In this document: piece after piece, positions 24,440-32,127 of the stretch
Position numbering within the stretch: position 1 is the first letter of the stretch
How the letters are laid out: each line of letters opens with the position of its first letter
Program-made: the position numbers and the translations under genes
Source of the DNA: Streptomyces rubellomurinus
GTDB taxonomy: Bacteria; Actinomycetota; Actinomycetes; Streptomycetales; Streptomycetaceae
DNA length: 64,000 nucleotides
Reading direction: 5' to 3'
Assembly: GCF_000961885.1 (NCBI RefSeq)
Contig: NZ_JZKH01000003.1
Coordinates: 129,234 to 193,233 of the forward strand
The notes under the pieces: generated by a model
Seen by the model: only the letters and a program-made list of their open reading frames with translations
Told to the model about the DNA's origin: nothing
Database searches by the model: none

Positions 24440-25405
24440 ATGAGCATCGACCCGCCCCCGGTCCTGGTCACCCGCCGCCTCGCGCCCGGGGTGATCGACC
24501 GGCTCACCGCCCAGTACGCCGCGACCTGCCCCGACGACGACCGGGCGATGGACCGGGCCGAACTGCTGGCCGCCGTGCCCGGCCGGCGGGCCGTCCTCAC
24601 CACCCTCGACGACCGGGTGGACGACGCGTTCCTGGACGCCGCGGGCCCGCAGCTGGAGATCGTCGCCAACCACGCGGTCGGCTACCACAACATCGACCTC
24701 GCCGCCTGCGCCGCCCGCGGCGTCCGCGTCACCCACACCCCCGGCGTGCTCACCACCGCCACCGCCGACATGGCCTGGGCGCTGCTGCTCGCCGCCACCC
24801 GCCGGATCGGCGAGGGCGAGCGGCTGTTGCGCTCCGGCACGCCGTGGTCCTGGTCGCCGACCTTCATGCTCGGCCTGGAGCTGGCCGGCACCCCGCTCGG
24901 TGTGCTCGGCATGGGCCGGATCGGGCAGGCGGTGGCCCGCCGGGCCCGCGCCTTCGACATGCCGGTCAGCTACCACAACCGGACCCCGCTGCCGCCCGAG
25001 GAGGCCGAGGACGCCGACTGGAAGCCGCTGGACGACCTGCTCGCGACCTCCACCGTGCTGGTCGTCACCTGCCCGCTGAGCGATGCCACCCGGCACCTGC
25101 TGGACGCCGAACGGCTGGCCCTGCTGCCGCCCGGCGCGGTGGTGGTCAGCATGACCGCCGGCGTGGTGGACGAGGAGGCGCTGGCCGCCGCCCTGGACTC
25201 CGGTGCGCTGTTCGCCGCCGCCGTCGACAACTTCGAGCACGAGCCCGCCGTCCCGGCCGCCCTGCTCGCCCAGGAGCGCGTGGTCCTCGCCCCGCACCTG
25301 GGCAGCGCCACCGTCCGCACCCGGCAGGCGATGGGCGGGCTCGCCGTCGACAACATCCTGGCCGTGCTCGGCGGCGGCGAGCCGCTCACCCCGATCGGGG
25401 GCTGA
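24440..25405 (+). CDS. D-2-hydroxyacid dehydrogenase-like protein with altered active site
   Basis: 321 residues from ATG 24440. NAD-binding GVLGMGRIGQAVARRARAF, Glu in NFEHEP and His in APHLGSAT identify the D-isomer 2-hydroxyacid dehydrogenase family (glyoxylate/hydroxypyruvate reductase type). The segment normally reading V-N-T-A-R-G-x-x-V-D-E is here VSMTAGVVDEE, one residue shorter and without the substrate-binding arginine. Normal dehydrogenase activity is therefore doubtful. It follows fxsT of locus C by 31 bases and may be co-transcribed, so it could be an Fxs accessory enzyme or an unrelated neighbour. Confidence 0.8.
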   Translation: MSIDPPPVLVTRRLAPGVIDRLTAQYAATCPDDDRAMDRAELLAAVPGRRAVLTTLDDRVDDAFLDAAGPQLEIVANHAVGYHNIDLAACAARGVRVTHTPGVLTTATADMAWALLLAATRRIGEGERLLRSGTPWSWSPTFMLGLELAGTPLGVLGMGRIGQAVARRARAFDMPVSYHNRTPLPPEEAEDADWKPLDDLLATSTVLVVTCPLSDATRHLLDAERLALLPPGAVVVSMTAGVVDEEALAAALDSGALFAAAVDNFEHEPAVPAALLAQERVVLAPHLGSATVRTRQAMGGLAVDNILAVLGGGEPLTPIGG

Positions 25406-25418
25406 CTCCCCTACTGAA

Positions 25419-26285
25419 CTAGCCCGCCGCCCAGGCCAGGGCGGTGGTCATCACCCGGAACGCCCCGAAGTGCGCCGCCCCGGGCTCCAGGAACAGCTCG
25501 GCGCCCGGGATCCGGTCGGCCAGCCAGCGGGAGTGGTCGACCGGCGAGAACTGGTCGTCCGCGCCGTGCCACAGCCAGGTCGGCACCCGGATCGACCCGA
25601 CGTCGAACCCCCAGTCGGCGGTGAACGCCAGCACGTCGTCGATCCAGCCGTCCGCGCCGTGCCGGAACGCCTCCCGGTAGTTGCTCTGCAGCATCCCCCG
25701 CAGCCCGCTGTCCGCCACCACCTCCCGGTCGGCGGGGGAGAGTTCGGTGCGCAGCCCGTTCAGCAGCCGCACCGGGTCGTCCTTGATCTGCCGGGAGCGG
25801 AACTCCATCGCGTCGGCGATCTGCTCGTGGCCGCGCTCCGCCTCCCGGTAGGCGCGCACGTTGGACGGCGTCATCCCGGCGTACCAGTCCAGCCCGGCCG
25901 CGTCGCGCGGCGCCAGGCCGACCAGCACCGCCACCCGGCTCACCCGCTCCGGCAGCAGTGCCGCGCAGGCCAGCGCGTGCGGGCCGCCGCCGGAGCGGCC
26001 GAGCACCGCGAAGTCGTCCAGCCCGAGGCAGTCCGCGATGGTCCGCACGTCCTCGGCCGCGGCGGACACCCGGCGGCCGAACAGCCGCGTCGAATCGCCG
26101 TAGCCGGGGCGGTCGTACGAGATCAGCCGCACCCCCAGCCGGTACAGCACGGTGCTGCGCGGGTGCGGGCCGACCCGGCTGCCCGGCATGCCGTGCAGCA
26201 GGAACACCGGGCGGCCGCGCGGGTCGCCCAGGGACTCGACGGCGAGCACCCGGCCGCCGGCCGCATTCACCATCCGTAACGCCAC
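25419..26285 (-). CDS. Alpha/beta hydrolase
   Basis: 288 residues. Oxyanion-hole FLLHGMPGS, nucleophile elbow GRSGGG (Ser in LGRSGGGPHAL), and C-terminal WLWHGADDQFSPVDHS (acid) with EPGAAHFGAF (His) give a full catalytic set. It is annotated as a hydrolase of unknown ester or amide substrate. Convergent with the dehydrogenase gene at the right end of the Fxs island, and 12 bases downstream of the DUF4231 gene, so the two are probably one operon with the SIS gene further upstream. Confidence 0.87.
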   Translation of the reverse strand: MALRMVNAAGGRVLAVESLGDPRGRPVFLLHGMPGSRVGPHPRSTVLYRLGVRLISYDRPGYGDSTRLFGRRVSAAAEDVRTIADCLGLDDFAVLGRSGGGPHALACAALLPERVSRVAVLVGLAPRDAAGLDWYAGMTPSNVRAYREAERGHEQIADAMEFRSRQIKDDPVRLLNGLRTELSPADREVVADSGLRGMLQSNYREAFRHGADGWIDDVLAFTADWGFDVGSIRVPTWLWHGADDQFSPVDHSRWLADRIPGAELFLEPGAAHFGAFRVMTTALAWAAG

Positions 26286-26297
26286 GCGCCTGCCTCC

Positions 26298-27233
26298 TCA
26301 GTGTTCGCGGTCGGTGGTGGTGCGGATCTCCCGTCTGGCCTGCCAGGTCGTGTGCTCCCGGGACACCGCGTCCTCCGCGTCCCGGGCCAGCCGGGCCCAC
26401 AGCTCCTCGGCGTCCGGCGACGCCAGGTCCAGGGTGGTGAGTTGACGTCGGATCAGCTCCAACTCGTCCGCCGCCAGGGCGTACGCGGCGGCCAGCGGAC
26501 GGTACTGGCGCAGCTGCGCCCACGCGGTGACCGAGGCGGCCACCGCCGAGACCGTGCCCAGCGCGTCGTAGGTGAACGCGCCGAGCGCCCGCAGCACCGC
26601 CAGCACCAGGCCGAGCGCCGGCAGCAGCACCCCCAGCACCCCGGCCCAGTGGCCGGCCCGGGCGCAGTAGCGGGCCTTGCTGCGGTACCAGTCGTGCTGC
26701 ACCTGGATGCGCTCGCGCAGGTACACCTCGCGCCGCACCGCCAACGGCCGCCCGCGCAGCTCGCGCATCCCCTCGGTGATCCCGACCGGCTCGGACTCGG
26801 GCTCCGGCATCACCCGGCTGCCCCGGAACGCGTCCAGCACGCCGCCGAGTTGGAAGCGGTACAGGCCCTCGGCGTCGGGCAGGGCGCGCGGCGGCGGCCG
26901 GTAGGCGTCGGCCCGCACCGCGTACTTCCAGGCCAGGGTCTTCACCGACTCGGCGGCCGCCCGGCCCTCGTACCAGAGGCCCTGCGGGTTCTGCCGGCTG
27001 ATCACCACGGCGAGCGTGATCGCGCCCAGGTAGGCCACGGCGGCCGGCCAGGCCCACGGCTCGCCGTCCGCCGAGCCGGTCGCGGCGGCGACCACCAGCA
27101 GGGCCAGCTCCCAGGCGGAGAGCAGCACCGAGCGGCGCTGGCCCTTCAGCGAGGCCGAGTCGGCGGCCCAGAAGAAGCCGGGCAGCAGCTCCCGCTCGCT
27201 CACCCACCCGGTCCGTCCAGCCCCAGACGCCAT
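26298..27233 (-). CDS. DUF4231/SLATT-type membrane protein
   Basis: 311 residues from ATG 27233; a GTG ten codons later is possible. It has two hydrophobic hairpins: SVLLSAWELALLVVAAATG with WPAAVAYLGAITLAVVI, and AGVLGVLLPALGLVLAVL with the following segment. Between them sits LWYEGRAAAESVKTLAWKYAVRADAY, the mark of DUF4231 proteins. The C-terminal half repeats a similar helical layout with acidic helices. SLATT-related two-helix proteins are proposed membrane effectors in nucleotide-controlled conflict systems, but this gene belongs to a block conserved in Streptomyces and may be ordinary. Confidence 0.75.
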   Translation of the reverse strand: MASGAGRTGWVSERELLPGFFWAADSASLKGQRRSVLLSAWELALLVVAAATGSADGEPWAWPAAVAYLGAITLAVVISRQNPQGLWYEGRAAAESVKTLAWKYAVRADAYRPPPRALPDAEGLYRFQLGGVLDAFRGSRVMPEPESEPVGITEGMRELRGRPLAVRREVYLRERIQVQHDWYRSKARYCARAGHWAGVLGVLLPALGLVLAVLRALGAFTYDALGTVSAVAASVTAWAQLRQYRPLAAAYALAADELELIRRQLTTLDLASPDAEELWARLARDAEDAVSREHTTWQARREIRTTTDREH

Positions 27234-27379
27234 GCTCGGCCCCCACCCGTCGCTCCGGTCGCACCGCTCCGCTCTCCTGCCCGGGGCGGCTCCCCGGTAC
27301 GCCTGACCGGGCCGGGGGCCGCCCGCAATGGCCGGGAAGGCACGGTGATTCGCCCAGATCAGGGCGTACGGCACCGGCG

Positions 27380-28144
27380 CTAGTAGGAGTAGTAGACCCG
27401 GTCGGCGTTCTCGGCCATCTGCTTCGCGTTCCACTCGGTGCCGCCGGGGACGTTCCCGGAGCGGAACAGCGGCGGGGCCGGGCGCTCCCCGGCCGCCGCC
27501 AGGTCGGCGAGGCGGCCGACCGCGGCGGCGACCACGGCCTGCATGATCGCGCTGGTCACGATCGTGGACACCGGGCCGAAGCCGGTGCCGGCGCCGGGGT
27601 GGCTGAGCTCGGCGTCGCCGACCGCGATCTTGCTGTCCAGCACCACGTCGCAGTGGTCCTTCAGATAGGTGCCGGAGGGGTGCGCCGAGGGCACCTCGCC
27701 GGGGTAGGCCAGCGAGGTCAGCCCGATCACCTTCAGCCCGCGGTCCCGGGCGTACCGGGCGAGCTCGACCGGCATGACCTGGCGGCCGGACAGCGAGATC
27801 ACGAACAACAGGTCCCCGGTGGTCGCCGGGGTGAGGTCGAGCGTGCTGGTGGCCAGCCCGGACACCCGCTCCAGCGCGCTGGCCAGCGGCGCGGGCATCC
27901 CCGTCACCCCGGCCATGCCGGGCACGTTCAGCAGGTTCATCGGCACCAGCCCGCCCGCCCGGTACACCACGTCCTGGGCCGGCAGCGAGGAGTGCCCCGC
28001 CCCGAAGGTGAACACCCGGTGACCATCCGCGATCGCCTCCGCGAGCAGCGCGGCCGCCGCCTCGATGGTGTCGGCCTCCTCCTCCCGGACCTTCTGGAGG
28101 TGCGCGACCGCGGCGTCGAAGTACCGGCCGACCAGGTCGTTCAT
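27380..28144 (-). CDS. SIS-domain phosphosugar-binding protein (UPF0309)
   Basis: 254 residues. Sugar-isomerase fold with VFTFGAGHSSLPAQDVVYRAGG, then DLLFVISLSGRQVMPVELARYARDRGLKVIGLTS (phosphosugar Ser/Thr loop) and HCDVVLDSKIAVGDAEL. It is an UPF0309 member. In Streptomyces it lies next to the iron regulator dmdR1, as here (divergent, about 220 bases apart). The substrate is unknown; related proteins handle N-acetylhexosamine phosphates. Confidence 0.9.
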   Translation of the reverse strand: MNDLVGRYFDAAVAHLQKVREEEADTIEAAAALLAEAIADGHRVFTFGAGHSSLPAQDVVYRAGGLVPMNLLNVPGMAGVTGMPAPLASALERVSGLATSTLDLTPATTGDLLFVISLSGRQVMPVELARYARDRGLKVIGLTSLAYPGEVPSAHPSGTYLKDHCDVVLDSKIAVGDAELSHPGAGTGFGPVSTIVTSAIMQAVVAAAVGRLADLAAAGERPAPPLFRSGNVPGGTEWNAKQMAENADRVYYSY

Positions 28145-28363
28145 CTGTTGCCTCCGCTCTCTGCCGGTGAGGGAGCCGGCCGGGTGGGGCGCGCGGGAGG
28201 GCCCGGGCGCCGATGGAGAAAGCTACGGCGAGCACCGTGTCGCCCCGGCGCCGCCGCTGTCAACAGCGACGAAAAGCCCTCCCGCGGGCCCCGGGCGGGC
28301 TCGGTTGTCGGCGCGGTACGTCAGAATTGGCGGTGAGGACACCGAGGAACGGAGCCAGCGGCG

Positions 28364-29056
28364 ATGTCTGGGCTGATCGACACCACTGAGATGTACCTGC
28401 GCACCATCCTGGAGCTGGAGGAAGAGGGCATCGTCCCGATGCGCGCCCGGATCGCCGAGCGCCTGGAGCAGAGCGGGCCCACGGTCAGCCAGACGGTCGG
28501 CCGGATGGAGCGCGACGGCCTGCTCCAGGTCGCGGGCGACCGCCACCTCGAACTCACCGAGGAGGGCCGCCGGCTCGCCGTCCGCGTCATGCGCAAGCAC
28601 CGGATCGCCGAGTGCCTGCTGGTCGACGTGATCGGGCTGGAGTGGGAGCAGGTGCACGAGGAGGCCTGCCGCTGGGAGCACGTGATGAGCGAGACGGTCG
28701 AGCGCAAGGTGCTCGCCATGCTCGGCCACCCCACCCAGTCCCCGTACGGCAACCCGATCCCGGGCCTGGACGAGCTGGGCGACACCAAGGCCGAGGGCGA
28801 GGGCTTCGACGCCGCGCTGGTCACGCTGGACACCGTCAAGCCGGGCGACGCGGGCGCCAGCGTGGTGGTCCGCCGGATCGGCGAGCCGATCCAGACCGAC
28901 GCCGAGCTGATGAGCACGCTGCGCCGGGCCGGGGTGCGGCCGGGCTCGACGGTGCAGGTGAGCACCGGGGTCGGCGGCGTCCTGGTCGGCACCGGGGACA
29001 ACGCGGCGGAGCTGGGCAAGGACATCGCGCAGCACGTGTTCGTCGCCCAGGCCTGA
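28364..29056 (+). CDS. dmdR1: DtxR-family iron-dependent repressor
   Basis: 230 residues. Winged helix MYLRTILELEEEGIVPMRARIAERLEQSGPTVSQTVGRMERDGLL, then the metal-binding dimerisation domain with Cys and His/Glu ligands (HRIAECLLVDVIGLEWEQVHEEACRWEHVMSE) and HPTQSPYGNPIPG. A C-terminal SH3-like domain is present (GASVVVRRIGEP...). It matches DmdR1, the principal iron(II)-dependent repressor of siderophore and uptake genes in Streptomyces. No iron box was seen in the window. It is followed by a strong terminator. Confidence 0.93.
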   Translation: MSGLIDTTEMYLRTILELEEEGIVPMRARIAERLEQSGPTVSQTVGRMERDGLLQVAGDRHLELTEEGRRLAVRVMRKHRIAECLLVDVIGLEWEQVHEEACRWEHVMSETVERKVLAMLGHPTQSPYGNPIPGLDELGDTKAEGEGFDAALVTLDTVKPGDAGASVVVRRIGEPIQTDAELMSTLRRAGVRPGSTVQVSTGVGGVLVGTGDNAAELGKDIAQHVFVAQA

Positions 29057-29091
29057 GCCGCACGGCCGGTCGGACGGCCGATGGTACGGAG

Positions 29092-29122
29092 AAGGCCCGC
29101 CGCTCCCCGTGCGGCGGGCCTT
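29092..29122 (+). terminator. Rho-independent terminator after dmdR1
   Basis: AAGGCCCGCCGC (29092-29103), a 7-base loop, then the exact complement GCGGCGGGCCTT, continuing into TTTCC. 12-bp stem, 36 bases after the dmdR1 stop. Confidence 0.9.
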
Positions 29123-29525
29123 TCCGTCCTCCCCGTCCCTCCCGGTCCCCTCCGGTTCCCCTCCGTCCCTCCCGATCCCCTCCGTCCCTCCCGGTTTCCC
29201 CGCCACCGCCGCGCCCGGCTTCCCCGTCCGAGCGCCCCTTCGGCGTTCCCCTCACGTCGTCATTCCTCCCCTCGGCCGATCATGGCAATCCTTGAGCGCT
29301 GTCACTCGTACGAGGGGCTTCCCCCCGCTGACCAGCGGGTATCTCCGGGCCTTATCCGCACATGCGTATGACGGGCCCCGCCTCCGGTGGGAGGCGGGGC
29401 CCGTCGGTCGCGGCGCGGGGTTTCGCGCCGTACGCACCCTCACCCGATAGGCGTAGGGCGGCCATCGGCCGGACGGGCCGGACGAGCCGGACCGGTCGAA
29501 CGAGCCGGACGGGCCGGACCGGCCG
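29123..29525. other. Gene-free region with polypyrimidine tract and second hairpin
   Basis: The stretch from about 29123 to 29220 is almost pure C/T, built of repeated CCTCCCGGTCCC/CCTCCGTCCC-like units, and could form unusual structures. At 29370-29405 there is a 16-bp perfect stem with GGTG loop, likely the terminator of the convergent prim-pol gene or a backup for dmdR1. From 29460 to 29525 short GCCGGACGG repeats run up to the prim-pol stop. No gene was recognised. Confidence 0.6.
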
Positions 29526-30239
29526 TCAGACCGTCGCCGGCTGGGCGGGCTGCGGGCGCTGGGCCGGCGCCTCGCGGCCGCAGGCGTACGCGAGCGGGCT
29601 GATCAGCTCGGCCGCGTCCGGCAGCCAGCGGTTGAGCGCGGAAGGGGAGCGGGCCCACTGGGCGTAGCCGGTGGAGCCGATCCGGGACGGCGGGGCGATC
29701 GTCCAGTCCCCCTCGCCGCGGGCGACCAGGTCCAGCCGGCCGGGCGGCCAGCCGAGCTTGCGCAGCATCTCCGGCAGCTTGGCCGCGACCCCGGGCAGCA
29801 CCAGGAAGTGCAGCCGCCGGCCGACCCGCCCCGGCGAGGCGGGCAGCACCACGACCGGCCCGAGCTGGAGGTCCATCCGCTCCATCCGGGCCAGCGCCAG
29901 GCAGCCGGCCGTCTCCGGGACGTCCAGGACGTCGAAGGAGCGGCCGGTCGGCAGCAGGATCGAGGCCTGCGGCCGCTCGGTCCACCAGCGCCGCACCGCG
30001 CCGGGGCCGGCGCTCGCCTTGCGGGCCCAGTCCGCGTCCAGCGGGTGGGCGCCGGGCAGTGCGCAGCGCGGATCGCCGCAGGAGCAGCGGGCGGGCCCGT
30101 CGCCGTCGACCAGCCAGGCGCCCGGGGTGACCTCCCAGTGGCGGCTCTCGGCGTAGTTGACGGCTTCGATCAGCAGCGGGGGCAGGCCGGCGTTCTTGCC
30201 TTGGTCAGGGGATCCGGGGGAGTCGGGGATGTCGTCCAC
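29526..30239 (-). CDS. Bifunctional primase/polymerase (prim-pol) domain protein
   Basis: 237 residues. The N-terminal region LIEAVNYAESRHWEVTPGAWLVDGDGPARCSCGDPRCALPGAHPLDADW is the prim-pol N-terminal pattern with a small Cys/His cluster. RSFDVLDVPETAG supplies the acidic motif region, and RRLHFLVLPG and GRLDLVARGEGDWTIAPPS follow. No helicase domain is fused, so the protein is a stand-alone domain as found widely in Streptomyces chromosomes. Its DNA-synthesis activity is unproven. Start ATG at 30239. Confidence 0.82.
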   Translation of the reverse strand: MDDIPDSPGSPDQGKNAGLPPLLIEAVNYAESRHWEVTPGAWLVDGDGPARCSCGDPRCALPGAHPLDADWARKASAGPGAVRRWWTERPQASILLPTGRSFDVLDVPETAGCLALARMERMDLQLGPVVVLPASPGRVGRRLHFLVLPGVAAKLPEMLRKLGWPPGRLDLVARGEGDWTIAPPSRIGSTGYAQWARSPSALNRWLPDAAELISPLAYACGREAPAQRPQPAQPATV

Positions 30240-30591
30240 GCGCTGCTCAACTACCGTGTGTGGGGCTGGTTACGGCCGGGCGGGGCCCGGTCGACCGCGG
30301 TCCGCCGATGTCACCCGATCCGGTTACCCGGCCGGGTCGCGGCCGGTCGACGCGGGGGCGCGGCCGGCCGGTGCCGGGCCGAGCGGCCCGGCGGGGGCCG
30401 GGCGCAGCGGGGGCGCACGGGAGCATTTCCCAGGGCGCAAGGGGGGTGCGGCCCGTCACCGTGGGTATCCCGCTGGCGTTGCTGATCGCTAACCTGGTGT
30501 CAGATTCCTTGGACGGTCGGACAGTCGGCAACAGATCAGCAGAATCGTCGCCCGCCGGCCGGGACCGGAGGGTGTGGGGAGGCGAAGCCCA
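30240..30591. other. Divergent intergenic region prim-pol / HTH-TPR regulator
   Basis: About 350 bases, very GC-rich, with several short GGTCGAC and GGCCGG palindromes at 30286-30420. The part at 30476-30545 (TTGCTGATCGCTAACCTGGTGTCAG...) is relatively AT-rich and probably holds the promoter of the regulator gene. No gene was recognised. Confidence 0.5.
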
Positions 30592-31968
30592 ATGGCCGCG
30601 AGACCACTCGTCGCACGACAGCCCAACGAGCGCCTGCAGCAACTGATCCAGGAGGCCGGCTGCTCCAACGCGGGCCTGGCCCGGCGGGTCAACCTCTGCG
30701 GCGCTGAGCACGGCCTGGACCTGCGCTACGACAAGACCTCCGTCGCCCGCTGGCTGCGCGGCCAGCAGCCGCGCGGGCAGGCGCCCGCCGTGATCGCCGA
30801 GGCCCTGGGGCGCAAGCTCGGCCGCAGCGTGTCGGTCGAGGAGATCGGCATGGCGGACGGCAAGAACCTCAGCTCCGGCATCGGGCTGCAGTTCGCGCCG
30901 ACCCTGAACGCCGCCCTGGAGCAGGTCTGCGAGCTGTGGCGCAGCGACGTCGGCCGGCGGGACTTCCTGACCGGCGCGACGGTCGCCGCCTCGGCGCTCG
31001 TCGAGCCCAGCCGGGACTGGCTGATCACCCCGCCCGACCCGATGGTCGCCCGCGCCGGCGGCCCCCGGGTCGGCCCGACCGACGTGGCCGCGATCAAGGC
31101 CACCACCGCGATGCTGGTCGACCTGGACCACCGCTTCGGCAGCGGGCACGTGCGCCCGGTCGTGGTGCACTACCTCAACTCGGTGGTCTCCGGCCTGCTC
31201 GGCGGCGCCTACCGCGAGGAGACCGGCCGCCAACTCTTCGCCGCCGTGGCCAGGTTGACCGAACTCGCCGGCTACATGGCGGTGGACACCGGGCAGCCGG
31301 GGCTGGCCCAGCGCTACTACATCCAGGCACTGCGGCTCGCCCAGGCCGCCGACGACCGCGGCTACGGCGGCTACGTGCTCGCCGCCTCGATGAGCCACCT
31401 CGCGGCCACCCTCGGCAACCCGCGCGAGATCGCCCAACTTGCCCGGGCCGCCCAGGAGGGCGCCCGCACGGTCGCCACCCCGACCGCGATGGCCATGTTC
31501 TACGCCGCCGAGGCCCGCGGCCACGCCCTGCTCGGCGACGCCCGCTCCTGCGAGGCGGTGTCGGCCAGGGCGCTGGAGATGATGGAGAAGCGCCGCCCGG
31601 AGGACGACCCGGACTGGATCGCCCACTTCGACGACGCCTACCTCGCCGACGAACTCGCCCACTGCCACCGGGACCTGGAACAGGCCGGCCAGGCCGAGCA
31701 CTACGCCCGCCGGGCGCTCGACCTGCACCCGCCGACCCGGGTGCGCCGCCGCGCCGTGGACCTGGTGCTGCTCGCCACCGCGCAGCTGCAGCAGCGGGAC
31801 CTGGAGCGCGCCTGCGAGACCGGCGCGCAGGCGGTGCGGCTGCTCAGCGGGCTGCGCTCCAACCGGGGCGTCGAGTACCTGGACGAGTTCCGGCGCAGGC
31901 TGGAGCCCTACCGGGAGCAGCGGGTGGTGCGCGAGTTCCACGCCCGGGCGGATGCGGAGGCCGCCTGA
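30592..31968 (+). CDS. HTH-TPR transcriptional regulator
   Basis: 458 residues from ATG 30592, with GGGAGG at 30577-30582. The N-terminal NERLQQLIQEAGCSNAGLARRVNLCGAEHGLDLRYDKTSVARWLRGQQP looks like a lambda-repressor/XRE-type DNA-binding domain. The rest is alpha-helical with TPR-like pairs (AQRYYIQALRLAQAADDRGYGGYVLAASMSHLAATLG, AQLARAAQEGARTVA, AEHYARRALDLHPP). The layout resembles the NsdA/NsdB-type developmental regulators of Streptomyces, but identity is not certain. The ligand is probably a peptide or protein. Confidence 0.75.
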   Translation: MAARPLVARQPNERLQQLIQEAGCSNAGLARRVNLCGAEHGLDLRYDKTSVARWLRGQQPRGQAPAVIAEALGRKLGRSVSVEEIGMADGKNLSSGIGLQFAPTLNAALEQVCELWRSDVGRRDFLTGATVAASALVEPSRDWLITPPDPMVARAGGPRVGPTDVAAIKATTAMLVDLDHRFGSGHVRPVVVHYLNSVVSGLLGGAYREETGRQLFAAVARLTELAGYMAVDTGQPGLAQRYYIQALRLAQAADDRGYGGYVLAASMSHLAATLGNPREIAQLARAAQEGARTVATPTAMAMFYAAEARGHALLGDARSCEAVSARALEMMEKRRPEDDPDWIAHFDDAYLADELAHCHRDLEQAGQAEHYARRALDLHPPTRVRRRAVDLVLLATAQLQQRDLERACETGAQAVRLLSGLRSNRGVEYLDEFRRRLEPYREQRVVREFHARADAEAA

Positions 31969-32127
31969 GAGCAGGTCCTGAGGGAGCGTGAACGTTCCGC
32001 CCACGTGGTCACCCGGTGAGGCGAACCGGTAGCGTGGGCGCGACGTCCAAGGAACTGTGATGCTCCCAAGAACCGACGAGGTGTGGTCCGCCGACAGCGC
32101 GCGGTCGTGCACAGGTGAGGAATCGCG

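Noticed and set aside
19798..24669. Long minus-strand frame opposite FxsT of locus C
   Set aside because: Same GC-bias shadow pattern, no recognisable motif.
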